Counted from the first letter of the stretch, positions 1-8,880 are shown. The stretch: DNA of 64,000 bases from Eubacteriales bacterium (GCA_021373115.1 JAJFTI010000005.1:1-64000), one strand, 5' to 3'. The notes: generated by a model from the letters alone, not told the origin. Translations and numbers: made by a program.

Positions 1-113
1 TACCCCCTTAAATAATAGCTTTAAAAACCAGATTATGAAAGATACTTCCCTGGATACGTTTACTGTCCGTTCAATATACTTTTGACTGTCCGATTTTTGA
101 TCGCCGAATTTCC

Positions 114-1085
114 TTGTGTCCGATTTTAGGGGTATATTTCAGAATGATATGGGGACTATTTAAAAAAATGGTGGTAGCGGATCGGCTTGCCATTATAACT
201 TCGGCTATCTTTGTCGATACGACGAGTTATCCTGGGTTCTATGTCATTGTTGGGGTGCTCCTGTATGCATTTCAGATATATTGCGATTTTTCCGGTTGCA
301 TGGACATTGTTATCGGAGCATCCGAAATGTTTCAAGTGGTTTTACCGGAGAATTTTCAAAGGCCGTTTTTTTCAGGTAATCTATCTGCGTTTTGGCGCAG
401 ATGGCATATATCGCTAGGATTATGGGCGAAAGAGTATATCATGTATCCGCTGTTGAAGAGCGAAGCGTTTCAAGCGATCGGCAAGCAATCCAGAAAGCTG
501 CTTGGTAAAAAAGTTGGGAAGAATATTCCAACCTACGTCGGCATGTTGATTCTGTGGATTGTCATTGGTATTTGGCACGGTGGTTCGGCTAAATTAATAT
601 TTGCTGCAGGTATTTTACCTTGGATATTCATCGTTGGCGGGCAATTCATGCAGCCCTTTTTCGATAGCATCGTGCGCGTTCTTCGAATCAATAAGGATTG
701 CTTTAGTTATCGGTTGTTTTCTTCATTGCGAACGATATCCTTGATGTGCCTTATATGGCTTTTTGCCATGGCTGGCGGAGGGGAATTTGGTGGTTTCTTA
801 AGGCTGAAACAGATGATGGACCTTAATCCTTGGATTCTATTTGACGGTTCGCTCTATGGCTTCGGACTCGATATAAACGATTTTGTGATAATCGCGATAT
901 CATTTTTTGCAATATTGATTGTAAGTTATTTCCAAGAAAAGGGATATCAAATACGTCAAACGATTGAGCGGCAAAACATCGTCTTCCAATGGATACTCTT
1001 GTTATCTGGGATTTTTACGGTTTTGATGTTTGGTGTTTATGGTCCGGGTTATAATCCTGCTGACTTCATCTATGCGGGATTTTAA
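114..1085 (+). pseudogene. MBOAT-family membrane O-acyltransferase, N-terminally truncated
   Basis: Membrane-bound O-acyltransferases move acyl groups across the membrane onto surface glycans (AlgI/DltB type). The MBOAT core is recognisable: GLFKKMVVADRLA near residues 14-26, YAFQIYCDFSG at 51-61, FWRRWHIS at 93-100, and the catalytic-type His in IWHGG at about 155. The family usually has 450-500 residues with several N-terminal helices. Here only about 320 residues remain; the frame is open upstream only to position 39 and those codons show no MBOAT similarity. A TTG (114) and an ATG (144) are possible starts. It is probably a 5'-deleted remnant from recombination, or a fragment of a rearranged gene. 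It sits 6 bp ahead of an SGNH-type gene, its usual partner class. The family call is firm; the pseudogene call is inferred from the missing N-terminus. Confidence 0.7.
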
Positions 1086-1106
1086 AAACGTATGAGGCGA
1101 ATTGAA

Positions 1107-2219
1107 ATGAGCAAAACACATATTCTGAGTCGGTGCTTAGTTTTCACACTAATATTTCTTTGTTTCTTTTTCGCTATTTCATATTTAGTAAGGCCACTAG
1201 ATTCAGAAGAGATGAACTTTAAAAGCTTCTATGCCGAGGAAAAAAATTCACTTGATGTAATATACATTGGTGGAAGTGTCTGCATTGTTGGCTGGGTACC
1301 ATATAAAGCTTGGTCTGACCAGGGTATACCCTCGTATGCATTTGGGGAAAGCTCATTATATTCGTGCAATGTATTACCGTTGGTTAAGGAAGCGTTAAAA
1401 TATCAATCACCAGAATTACTGATTTTTGATTTAAGGCCTTTTGAATATACGGGAGCGGAGAGAAAGATCGAGAAGTCTCGTTTTCTGGCACTGGCGAGTT
1501 CGATGCCTGTTACCTCTCTGAATAGACTGAAGATATTACAGAACGGGTACAAATATTCGGTAGATATTACGAAGGCCGATACCAAGCTATCTTTTTATAT
1601 TGACTTAATAAGATATCATGATCAATGGAAGAAACTGAATCATCTATCGTTCAAATATGCGATTCCGGGGTTGTATTCAACAAAGAATAAGGGCTTTCTT
1701 TTTGTGTCTTTATATGAGGCACTAGAGCTGAATGATAATTCGAGTATTATTGAGGAAAAGCCGTGCCCTGCCTTGGCGGAGGAAAATCTAAACGAACTAA
1801 TCTCCTATCTGAAAGAGATTGGACAGGATGCTCTTTTCGTCGTTGCACCTTACCAAGAATTAACAGAACAACGGAAACAGTATAATTATTTAGAAAGGAT
1901 TATTACCGATAACGGATTTCGCTATCTGAACGCAAATGATTACTATAGTGAGATGGGTATTGACGGGAAACTTGATTTCTACAACAATGATCATACCAAT
2001 ATCTTTGGCGCTGAAAAATATACAGAATTTCTTGCTCAATATATATCTGATTTCTATAATTTGAATGACAGAAGAGGAGACGAGAAATATATAAAGTGGG
2101 AGGAGTGGTATGGTAATTGGACAGAACAGTCCGGATATACGAAAAACGATATAATAGGCCTTATCAAGGAGTATAATGCGAAATTTACACAGGCGGAACC
2201 GAAGCAAGGGAGTGAATGA
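1107..2219 (+). CDS. SGNH/GDSL-like surface hydrolase or acetyltransferase partner (DltD/AlgJ-like)
   Basis: A single N-terminal membrane anchor (about residues 8-28) precedes an extracytoplasmic domain. VIYIGGSVCIVGW (about residues 51-63) looks like the SGNH block I with the nucleophile Ser. Near the C-terminus NNDHTNIFGAEKY supplies the block V Asp and His. Such proteins act with MBOAT enzymes in O-acylating wall or surface polymers, which fits the truncated MBOAT gene directly upstream. The ATG at 1107 has GAGG nine bases upstream and is preferred over the ATG at 1092. The stop overlaps the next open frame in an ATGA arrangement. The glycan substrate cannot be read from the sequence. Confidence 0.6.
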   Translation: MSKTHILSRCLVFTLIFLCFFFAISYLVRPLDSEEMNFKSFYAEEKNSLDVIYIGGSVCIVGWVPYKAWSDQGIPSYAFGESSLYSCNVLPLVKEALKYQSPELLIFDLRPFEYTGAERKIEKSRFLALASSMPVTSLNRLKILQNGYKYSVDITKADTKLSFYIDLIRYHDQWKKLNHLSFKYAIPGLYSTKNKGFLFVSLYEALELNDNSSIIEEKPCPALAEENLNELISYLKEIGQDALFVVAPYQELTEQRKQYNYLERIITDNGFRYLNANDYYSEMGIDGKLDFYNNDHTNIFGAEKYTEFLAQYISDFYNLNDRRGDEKYIKWEEWYGNWTEQSGYTKNDIIGLIKEYNAKFTQAEPKQGSE

Positions 2220-2278
2220 TTCGATCTTCGAGAATGATATTTCGCTGCTGGTTATTTATATGTAATGGAGGGATTGCT

Positions 2279-3088
2279 TTGTTAGATATTGCTTTTGGCA
2301 CTTGGAAGATTCAAGCCTCCCAAGCAAAAAGTATAGTTGAGAAAGCACTTCAAGTTGGTTATCGCCATTATGACACTGCTGCTGCATACGCAAATGAAAA
2401 TGATATTGGCGAAGCGATTGCGCAAGCGGATGTAGCAAGAGACTCTTTATTGATCTCGGCAAAGCTATGGACATCAAAACGATCCTATGACGCGGCAATC
2501 AAAGCATGCAAGCGATCGCTAAAGAATCTGCAGCTTACATACTTCGATCAATACTTAATACATTGGCCGGCTGCACCAGCGCTTCATACGAATTGGCAGG
2601 AGATGAATGCGGAAACTTGGCATGCGCTGGAAACGCTGAAACAGGACGGCCTGGTTCATTCAATAGGTCTTTGCAACTTTAGGCCACATCATATCGACGC
2701 GTTGCTGCAGCATGCAAATATCAAGCCATCCGTCAATCAGATTGAGTATCATCCGGGATATAACCAGCTGGAAACGGTGGAATACTGCAAAAAGAATGAC
2801 ATTAAGCTTGAGGCATGGAGCCCGTTAGGAAATGGTCTGCTGCTAACACATCCTATGCTTCAGAAAATTGCGGACGATCACAATATAAGTGTTGCACAAG
2901 TTTGCATTCGATGGTGCATTCAGCATGACGTACTGCCAATCATAAAAACGGTCTCGATTGAACGAATGAAAATGAACCGTCAAGTTTTTCAATTTGAATT
3001 ATCGACGGAAGAAATGCGGGAAATTGACATGCTGCCTGTCTTTGGTTATTCTGGTCTTGATCCCGATACCGTTACACAATTCGGGTAA
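2279..3088 (+). CDS. Aldo/keto reductase
   Basis: NAD(P)H-dependent reductase of the AKR superfamily with a TIM-barrel fold. Counting from the TTG at 2279, the catalytic tetrad is visible: Asp32 and Tyr37 in YRHYDTAAAY, Lys62 in LLISAKLW and His95 in YLIHWP. About 269 residues is the normal family length. TTG is preferred because GGAGG lies seven bases upstream. An in-frame ATG at 2216 overlaps the previous stop and would add 21 residues unlike an AKR N-terminus. Its place between glycan-acylation genes and a transketolase pair suggests it reduces a sugar or keto intermediate of the same pathway, which is inference. Confidence 0.85.
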   Translation: MLDIAFGTWKIQASQAKSIVEKALQVGYRHYDTAAAYANENDIGEAIAQADVARDSLLISAKLWTSKRSYDAAIKACKRSLKNLQLTYFDQYLIHWPAAPALHTNWQEMNAETWHALETLKQDGLVHSIGLCNFRPHHIDALLQHANIKPSVNQIEYHPGYNQLETVEYCKKNDIKLEAWSPLGNGLLLTHPMLQKIADDHNISVAQVCIRWCIQHDVLPIIKTVSIERMKMNRQVFQFELSTEEMREIDMLPVFGYSGLDPDTVTQFG

Positions 3089-3111
3089 TTTGCGAGGGGG
3101 GGTGATGTGTT

Positions 3112-3945
3112 TTGGCAAAGTGGGAAGAAGAAACAAAGAGCCTGCGTAAAGATATTTTCCTGGCAGCTTATACAGGCGGTATGGCACATTTGGCTTCCGC
3201 TTATTCCTGCGTTGAAATTGTTTATTCATTGTATTGCGCAGGTGCCATGCGCCATGACCCAAAGAATCCTGCCTGGAACGAGCGCGATCGCTTCATTTTA
3301 AGCAAGGGACATGGAAGTCTGGCGCAATACGCGGCGCTCTGCAGGGCAGGCTATTTTTCCAAAGAACAGCTCATGGCATTTGCCAGACCGGAATCCAAAC
3401 TGGGTGGGGAACCCAGTTTATACATCCCTTTTGGCATAGAAGCGTCAACCGGATCTCTTGGGCATGGTTTGTCGCTGGGAGTTGGTATTTCGCTTGCGCA
3501 AAAAGCAGACCATATTGGCGCGAGGACTTTTGTGTTAGTTGGCGATGGGGAATGTGAAGAAGGATCTGTTTGGGAAGCGATTATGGCGGCTGTAAAATAT
3601 AGGCTTGGCAATCTGATTATCATTCTTGATCACAATCGGATTCAGAAAATGGATACTGTTACCAACGTTATGGGCATCGCAGAATGGAAGGAGAAATTCC
3701 TGGCGTTTGGGTTGGATTACGTCGAGGCTGACGGCCATGATGTCGATTCGTTATGCCGTGTATTTACCAATCTGGAAGACCGGGGTAAGCCTCATGTAGT
3801 GGTAGCCAACACAATAAAGGGGAAAGGCATATCGCTTATGGAGAATAATCCCGGCTGGCATTGGAGAATGCCAAACCGAAGGGAGACAAAAGTGTTTTTC
3901 AGCGAACTTGGTATCACAGAGGAGGAGCTGATTCCGTGCAGATAG
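3112..3945 (+). CDS. Transketolase-like protein, N-terminal (TPP-binding) subunit
   Basis: This is half of a split transketolase. The N-terminal domain binds thiamine pyrophosphate with the C-terminal subunit encoded next. FILSKGHGS (61-69), GSLGHGLS and the TPP/Mg motif GDGECEEG starting at residue 144 with Asn175 (DHNRIQ) are all present. The length (277 residues) is typical of the split form. The start is a TTG with a GAGGGGGG purine tract upstream. The two-gene form is common in archaea, anaerobes and secondary-metabolite or O-antigen clusters. Here it lies among surface-glycan genes, so transfer of a two-carbon unit to make an unusual sugar is more likely than central pentose-phosphate metabolism; that is inference. 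Confidence 0.88.
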   Translation: MAKWEEETKSLRKDIFLAAYTGGMAHLASAYSCVEIVYSLYCAGAMRHDPKNPAWNERDRFILSKGHGSLAQYAALCRAGYFSKEQLMAFARPESKLGGEPSLYIPFGIEASTGSLGHGLSLGVGISLAQKADHIGARTFVLVGDGECEEGSVWEAIMAAVKYRLGNLIIILDHNRIQKMDTVTNVMGIAEWKEKFLAFGLDYVEADGHDVDSLCRVFTNLEDRGKPHVVVANTIKGKGISLMENNPGWHWRMPNRRETKVFFSELGITEEELIPCR

Positions 3946-4865
3946 CATATATCAAAGCGCTCTATGAAATTATGAAATCGGATAGCTCTGTCGTTTCCCT
4001 CTTATCGGACAGCGGCACGGATTATGATGCGATGATGATGGAAGAGATGCCGGATCAATGCTATAACTTTGGGATCGCCGAACAAAACCAAGTTGCGATT
4101 GCCGCAGGTATGGCGATGTGTGGAAAGACGCCTTTTGTGTACACGTCTGGAGCATTTCTTGCATATCGCAGTTATGAATTTATCCGGAATGATGTGTGCT
4201 ACCAGAATCAGAATGTTAAGATCGTTGGAATGGGGAGCGGTACGTCCTGGCATACACTGGGACCCTCGCATCATACGACTGAGGATTTTGCGGGATTACG
4301 TGCAATTCCGAATCTTGTCGTTCTTTCACCAGCAACCCCGTTTCAGGTTGAAGCATGCATTCGCGCAGCTTATCAGCACAAAGGGCCGGTGTATGTTCGC
4401 CTGGGGATGAGCGGTGAAAGAGAGTTTTATTCCCGGGAACACATTGCTAGAATTGGTGGAAGCCATCAACTGACGGACGGTAAAAACCTGGCTGTTTTCT
4501 GCACGGGCAGCATTCTTTCGGAGGTTATGGAAGCACAGGAGCTTCTGAAGAAGGACGATTGTCATGCAGCTGTTTATGATATGTACTCGATCAAGCCGCT
4601 TGACAGACAGCAAGTCCTGAAAGCTGCAGAGAACTATAAAAATCTCGTAACGATAGAAGAACATAATATTATCGGCGGCCTCGGGAGCGCGGTTGCCGAA
4701 GTTCTTACAGAAGAGGGAGTTGGCGTTCCTGTGCTTCGTATTGGTTTAAACGATGCATTTGCGATTGGCTATGGCACTCAAAAAGAAGTTCGGCAAATGA
4801 ATGGGCTGGATGCCGGGAGCTTAAGGAATCGAATTTATGATTTTCTGGCAAGGAAACCTGCATGA
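3936..4865 (+). CDS. Transketolase-like protein, C-terminal (pyrimidine-binding) subunit
   Basis: The partner half of the split transketolase. It carries the pyrimidine-binding domain with the TPP-activating Glu in NFGIAEQN, and a C-terminal domain with the segment IEEHNIIGGLGSAVAEVL. The best start is the GTG at 3936, eight bases after GGAGGAG, giving 309 residues and a 10-base overlap with the upstream subunit, as expected for translationally coupled partners. An upstream in-frame start at 3861 would overlap the previous gene by 85 bases. The stop overlaps the next ATG by four bases. Confidence 0.88.
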   Translation: MQIAYIKALYEIMKSDSSVVSLLSDSGTDYDAMMMEEMPDQCYNFGIAEQNQVAIAAGMAMCGKTPFVYTSGAFLAYRSYEFIRNDVCYQNQNVKIVGMGSGTSWHTLGPSHHTTEDFAGLRAIPNLVVLSPATPFQVEACIRAAYQHKGPVYVRLGMSGEREFYSREHIARIGGSHQLTDGKNLAVFCTGSILSEVMEAQELLKKDDCHAAVYDMYSIKPLDRQQVLKAAENYKNLVTIEEHNIIGGLGSAVAEVLTEEGVGVPVLRIGLNDAFAIGYGTQKEVRQMNGLDAGSLRNRIYDFLARKPA

Positions 4866-5290
4866 ATCATTACACATTTGAACAACTGCGCATCGGGCAG
4901 GAAGAGCATTTTGAGCGTATAATAACCGCTGAAATGATGGAGCTATTTTTAGAAATAAGCGGGGATTGCAACCCGCTTCATTGTGAGGAAGAGTATGCAA
5001 AATCATTGGGATATCCTGGACGTGTGGTTTACGGCATGCTAACGGCTTCCCTATATTCAACGTTGGTGGGAGTATATTTGCCAGGGCAATATTGTTTGCT
5101 TTACAGTATTAGCAGTAAATTTCGAAAGCCGGTGTTCGTCGGCGATACTTTACATATTAGTGGGACAATTTCGGAAAAGAATGATACGGTTCGAGTAATC
5201 CTGATCGAAGCGGTAATAACAAATCAAGAAAACGAAAAGGTTTCAAAAGCAATTTTACAAGTAGGTTTTTCAAGTTCAAATGTATCATAG
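4862..5290 (+). CDS. MaoC-like hotdog-fold dehydratase
   Basis: Small (142-residue) hotdog protein of the MaoC / R-specific enoyl hydratase family. The hydratase motif is clear: Asp35 and His40 in ISGDCNPLHCEEEYA, followed by GYPGRVVYGML. MaoC enzymes hydrate or dehydrate thioester- or sugar-linked substrates. The gene overlaps the transketolase subunit by four bases (ATGA), so it belongs to the same transcript. In a surface-polysaccharide setting it may act on an acyl chain or a sugar intermediate. It ends the colinear cluster; a short CGGATTA/TAATCCG hairpin without a T-run lies at 5311-5327. Family certain, substrate unknown. Confidence 0.82.
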   Translation: MNHYTFEQLRIGQEEHFERIITAEMMELFLEISGDCNPLHCEEEYAKSLGYPGRVVYGMLTASLYSTLVGVYLPGQYCLLYSISSKFRKPVFVGDTLHISGTISEKNDTVRVILIEAVITNQENEKVSKAILQVGFSSSNVS

Positions 5291-6148
5291 CTGACTTATG
5301 ATTATTTAGGCGGATTACGATAATCCGGTCATACTAATTTCGTGCATTAGCAAGAACTCCCCGCTATGGTAGAGCTCTTACAGTAAAGTATGAACATTTC
5401 AACACGTATCTTCAAAATTTCACGACACCCAGATACCCCACACAAATCGGACATAGGTCAGGTAATCAAGTTTCGAGATGAGATAAGTGTACTAATATGA
5501 AAATGGCTCTTTGCCAATTCCGTGCCACTCGTATTTATAATGCCGAAAAACGAGCAAAAAACTATAGTAAAGCAGCCTGTTGTAGCAGACTTTCAGAACG
5601 TATAGGATCGATTCTCGCATGAAACCGTGTACGGTTCATACCCGGAGTGTCATCTGTTCGAATCAGATCGCCGGTACCAGAAAAAAGTCCGATGTTCGGG
5701 CTTTTTGTATGTTTTGGGTCTCGTATGATCACGTACGATAATGCGGGTATTCTTGCACGGTTCTTGCTCGATCTGAGGACGTTTTTGCTGCTACTAGATC
5801 CAATATTAGAATTCGCTATTTAAGAAAGCAAGAGTTTCCGATGGATTGTTTTAAAACGCCCTGCTCACTTTCTGTGCGTCTTTTCATTATGTTTCACCAA
5901 GAGGTGTGCTATAGATGCGAATAATCGTTGCAGGATCGGTGTAACGGAGAGTATCTGCTTTCGCTTTGCCGACCTTTTTGGCGAAAACAACAGAATAGGA
6001 GTAAAACGATTCCTTTATTGAGTTGTGACAGGAATCATGCTAGTATATCGACAATAGGCTTGACCCTTGCTCTCGGGCGTATGCGGAGATGAATTCAATA
6101 TGCTTATGAGCAGATTTGAAATTTTGCGGTTTTAAAGTGGTGAACAGG
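5291..6148 (+). other. Gene-free AT-rich stretch containing repeat copy 1
   Basis: No credible coding sequence is present on either strand. The stretch contains a small palindrome at 5311-5327, the first long direct repeat (5622-5751), and otherwise only AT-rich sequence with stops in all frames. The length and lack of coding potential next to a duplicated tRNA-like segment suggest rearranged DNA. Confidence 0.6.
5622..5751 (+). repeat. Direct repeat copy 1, with tRNA 3'-end-like segment
   Basis: About 130 bp, matching 7463-7591 with only scattered differences. It contains a sequence that reads like the 3' part of a tRNA: a TTCATAC loop (5635-5641) that would hold a CAT anticodon, a five-pair T arm ATCTG-TTCGAAT-CAGAT (5652-5668), a seven-base acceptor strand CGCCGGT, a discriminator A and CCA ending at 5679. 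No matching 5' half is present upstream. A terminator-like hairpin with T-run follows (5681-5705). This is consistent with an attachment-site remnant or a dispersed repeat. Confidence 0.75.
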
Positions 6149-7297
6149 ATGGACGACAGCTTATCTAGCGCTCCGAGCGCGAATGGACGCAACTCAAACA
6201 TCGAACTGCTGCGCTTGATTTCGATGTTTTTTATCATTGCATTTCACGCAACCCGTATGGGATGTACAAATATCAATGAACCACTTGTCGTATATGCGAG
6301 TGGAATTACGTTGGGTTCCTGGGGAATTTTAGGGGTGGATTTGTTTCTGATCATAAGTGCATGGTTTTTGGTCGATCAGAAATTTAAGACTAAGAAAATA
6401 ATCGGTTTGCTATTTCAAGTATTTACATATATCGTTGTGTTCTACATATATAGTTTCTTTAATACCTTCAACATAACGCATAGCGTTGCGGGGTCTTTTG
6501 CGAACTTATTGAAAGACATAGTATCCGATGGCTTTCTTCAGCCGCTCTGGTCAAGCTGCTACTGGTTTGTGACAGCATATTTTTTCTTGTATATCATGTC
6601 GCCATTATTGAATAAGATTCTGGGCGCCGTGGGCAAGGATAATCTTGCGAAAATTCTTGTTCTATTGATATTTGTCCCGGTGTACGCGCAATTTAATACG
6701 AGTATTGTATGCGATGTGTTTTATTTTGCTTATGTGTATTTACTTGTTGGATATATTAAAAAATACGGGCTTAGGCAACTTGAGAAGTTTGCCTCTATAA
6801 AAAACGTGATACTCGTTTCTATTTCCATCCTTCTCGCCAATTTGATTCTCTATACGAATGGGAAAATTGAAGCAATGCCCTTGCGCGTAGTCCGGTTTAT
6901 CTTGTCATTCACCCTTGCGTCAACGGGGAGACACTCCATGATCCTTCTAATTGACGCGTTGTTGGTATTCTTTTCCGTTCTTAAATTACCGGTTCGTTAT
7001 AACAAGACTATTAACAAAATGGCGGCTTGTTCACTTGGCATATACCTCTTCCAAGAAAACAGCATCGGTCCAAATATCCTTAACACATTTATTTCATTCC
7101 TGAAAAGCACGGGTTTTATTACCGCAAATGCCATTTTTCCGCTTGAATATATCGCCATAGTAATCGTAGTATTCGTTGCTGGCTTGTTGGTAGAAAGCGT
7201 TCGGAGTATCTTGATTCAAGAACCCACGATGCGTTGGCTTGAGAAAAAATACGCAAAAGGAATGAATCGAATCGATCTGTGGATGGAGCTGCCATAA
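6149..7297 (+). CDS. Acyltransferase family 3 membrane protein (OafA/YrhL type)
   Basis: Multi-spanning integral membrane acyltransferase that O-acylates surface sugars. NSNIELLRLISMFFIIAFHATRMG near the N-terminus carries the family's Arg and conserved His, followed by about ten hydrophobic helices and the usual late YLFQ-type segment (LGIYLFQENS). The length, about 380 residues, is normal. The ATG at 6149 is used, with weak GGTG upstream; a TTG at 6116 is also in frame. The gene stands alone between the two direct repeats, in DNA as AT-rich as the glycan cluster upstream, so it is probably a mobile or rearranged modification cassette. The acyl group and acceptor are unknown. Confidence 0.85.
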   Translation: MDDSLSSAPSANGRNSNIELLRLISMFFIIAFHATRMGCTNINEPLVVYASGITLGSWGILGVDLFLIISAWFLVDQKFKTKKIIGLLFQVFTYIVVFYIYSFFNTFNITHSVAGSFANLLKDIVSDGFLQPLWSSCYWFVTAYFFLYIMSPLLNKILGAVGKDNLAKILVLLIFVPVYAQFNTSIVCDVFYFAYVYLLVGYIKKYGLRQLEKFASIKNVILVSISILLANLILYTNGKIEAMPLRVVRFILSFTLASTGRHSMILLIDALLVFFSVLKLPVRYNKTINKMAACSLGIYLFQENSIGPNILNTFISFLKSTGFITANAIFPLEYIAIVIVVFVAGLLVESVRSILIQEPTMRWLEKKYAKGMNRIDLWMELP

Positions 7298-7462
7298 CAC
7301 CAAACCGGTATTATTCAAGACCGGATGTTTGTGGCGAAACGCCTCCCCCTTTTGCTGATTCTTTGACCATTTTTACAGGAAGCTTCGAAAATGCGCTTCA
7401 TTTTGTAGCGAGAAACCGCCTTCCGCAGAGAATCTTTCGAATTGACAGGAACGATCATTGTA

Positions 7463-7591
7463 AAACCGTGTACGGTTCATACTCGGAGTGTCATCTGTTC
7501 GAATCAGATCGCCGCTACCAAAAAAGCCCGATGTTCGGGCTTTTTGTATGTTTTGGGTCTCGTATGATCACGTATGATACTGCGGGTTTTC
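7463..7591 (+). repeat. Direct repeat copy 2, with tRNA 3'-end-like segment
   Basis: Second copy of the repeat at 5622-5751. It has the T arm at 7493-7509, acceptor strand CGCCGCT, A, and CCA at 7518-7520. The terminator (AAAAAGCCCG, ATGTT, CGGGCTTTTT at 7521-7545) is perfectly paired here. The acceptor strand differs by one base from copy 1. Identity starts abruptly at AAACCGTG and continues about 70 bp beyond CCA, further than a simple tyrosine-integrase core would give. Confidence 0.75.
7521..7545 (+). terminator. Rho-independent terminator inside repeat copy 2
   Basis: A five-pair-plus stem AAAAAGCCCG / CGGGCTTTTT with an ATGTT loop. It is symmetric in A and T runs, so it could work on both strands. 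It would end transcripts from the acyltransferase gene. Confidence 0.7.
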
Positions 7592-7715
7592 TGCCCTGAA
7601 ATACAATATATCCTCGGATTGATTGTTAAGTAACAAACCTCTTGAGGCCTTGATTTCAGCATATTAGCCGCTGAACAGAACCGCTGCTAGTACCCAAGAC
7701 GTTTTACACTCACCT

Positions 7716-7757
7716 GGCACGAACAAAAGGCGGTCATTGTGCTGTTGGCGCTGCTTA
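7716..7757 (+). pseudogene. Short relic of a hybrid cluster protein gene
   Basis: Translation of the plus strand gives [14 protein letters not shown]. This nearly matches [14 protein letters not shown] of the intact Hcp encoded on the minus strand at 9293-10915, and the DNA matches over about 45 bases. Upstream residues FTLT also resemble the Hcp segment FNIA. A stop occurs just before it and similarity ends after it. It is a tiny remnant of a second or duplicated hcp, in the opposite orientation. Confidence 0.5.
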
Positions 7758-7788
7758 TGGTGTGCCGGTTTTCCTTTTGCACTTCGTA

Positions 7789-8880
7789 TCACTCCATCGG
7801 GAGCGCATAGAGCGCGTCGGCGGTCATGCCGAAGGCTTCCCTGATCTTGTCGTCAAAAACAGGGATAGGCGCAAGCAGCGCGTCCGCTTCGCCCGTTTCG
7901 CCCAGTGCTTCCAATATCATTCTCTCAAAGCGTTCCCTGCTGGCGGAATCCACCATAACGGAACTCTCCGCCGCGCTGTAGACGTAGTTCATCTGTTCAT
8001 CATTGATGCTCATTTGAAAGACATAGGCGCTTATTTCCGGATAGTACAAGACGGTCAAAATATACCCGCTATCCAGCATCAAGTCCATTTTTACGCATTT
8101 CGTCATATCTTCCGTTTGCGGAGCGCCCCACTCGGCGTGGTTGATGTTCACGCTCAACCCGTCGCGCTGTACGTCCCCATAGTACGCCTGATTTTTGTCG
8201 TCATCCATGGCAAACCCCAGTTCCTGAAGCGAGGTGATGACCGTAAAGTCCCGTTCCTCCAGATTCGGATAGAACGCCGTCAGCGGGGAATAGTCGGAGG
8301 CAGGGCTCTCTGCCAGATACAGATACTTCAGTCCGGTTAGCGTGGAAAGCGGCGATACGTCGGCAATTGTCGAATGGTCCAACGCAAGCAGTTCCAGACT
8401 GCTTAGGTTCGAAAGCGCACGGTAATCCTCGGCCGCGCAGCCGGAAAGTGAGAGCACCTTCAGGTTCGTCAGCCCGCCGAGCGGCGTAACGTCGGTAACA
8501 GGATTTCCGTTCAGTGACAGCAAGACAAGCTTGCTTAGCCCCGAAAGCGGAGAAACGTCGCTGATCGCATGGAATGACAGGTCGAGGTGCTCCAGATTCT
8601 TAAAATACTCCAACCCGCCGATGTTCCGAATCTGTACCGCTTCCGGCAGATACCGCCGCAATTCGAAACTCAAGTTCAGCTCCGTGACCGCCTCCGCTTC
8701 CGCTGCGGTGATGTCACCCTCCGGCCTGCCCATCGAGCCGCGCACCATCTGCTCCAAAACCGGATCAGCAAACGTCACAACCTCGGATGCAGACTTGGAC
8801 GCCGTCGTTGCAGGTGCGACGCAGGATGCCAGTCCAAGCGCCGTTAACACCGCAAGCGCTGCGCAAAATAGCCTCTTCAT
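7789..8880 (-). CDS. Leucine-rich-repeat lipoprotein (SDS22/internalin-like)
   Basis: Predicted lipoprotein: basic start, hydrophobic core and lipobox GLASC at about residues 16-20. An N-terminal cap FADPVLEQMVRGSMGRPEGDITAAEAEAV, split here over about residues 37-65, precedes about five leucine-rich repeats of the form L..L.L..N.ITDVSPL. A C-terminal domain of about 150 residues has no recognised motif. Such repeats bind proteins at the cell surface. It is paralogous to the gene at 11358-12185, sharing the cap and signal-peptide start. GAGGAG lies about ten bases before the ATG. The ligand is unknown. Confidence 0.85.
   Translation of the reverse strand: MKRLFCAALAVLTALGLASCVAPATTASKSASEVVTFADPVLEQMVRGSMGRPEGDITAAEAEAVTELNLSFELRRYLPEAVQIRNIGGLEYFKNLEHLDLSFHAISDVSPLSGLSKLVLLSLNGNPVTDVTPLGGLTNLKVLSLSGCAAEDYRALSNLSSLELLALDHSTIADVSPLSTLTGLKYLYLAESPASDYSPLTAFYPNLEERDFTVITSLQELGFAMDDDKNQAYYGDVQRDGLSVNINHAEWGAPQTEDMTKCVKMDLMLDSGYILTVLYYPEISAYVFQMSINDEQMNYVYSAAESSVMVDSASRERFERMILEALGETGEADALLAPIPVFDDKIREAFGMTADALYALPME

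Larger units (their letters stand above)
7298..7788 (+). other. Intergenic stretch with repeat copy 2 and hcp relic
   Basis: No intact gene. It holds repeat copy 2 (7463-7591) and a short hcp-like relic (7716-7757). A 106-codon open frame from 7279 overlaps the end of the acyltransferase and translates the repeat itself, so it is not counted as a gene. Base composition changes from AT-rich to clearly GC-richer near the right side of this stretch. Confidence 0.6.

Noticed and set aside
5604..5679. Complete tRNA gene
   Set aside because: The T arm, acceptor strand and CCA are convincing, but the 5' acceptor strand and D arm needed to pair are absent, so only a 3' segment remains. The same is true of the copy ending at 7520.
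7279..7599. Small protein of 106 codons after the acyltransferase gene
   Set aside because: It overlaps the acyltransferase end and translates the tRNA-like repeat and terminator; no ribosome site.
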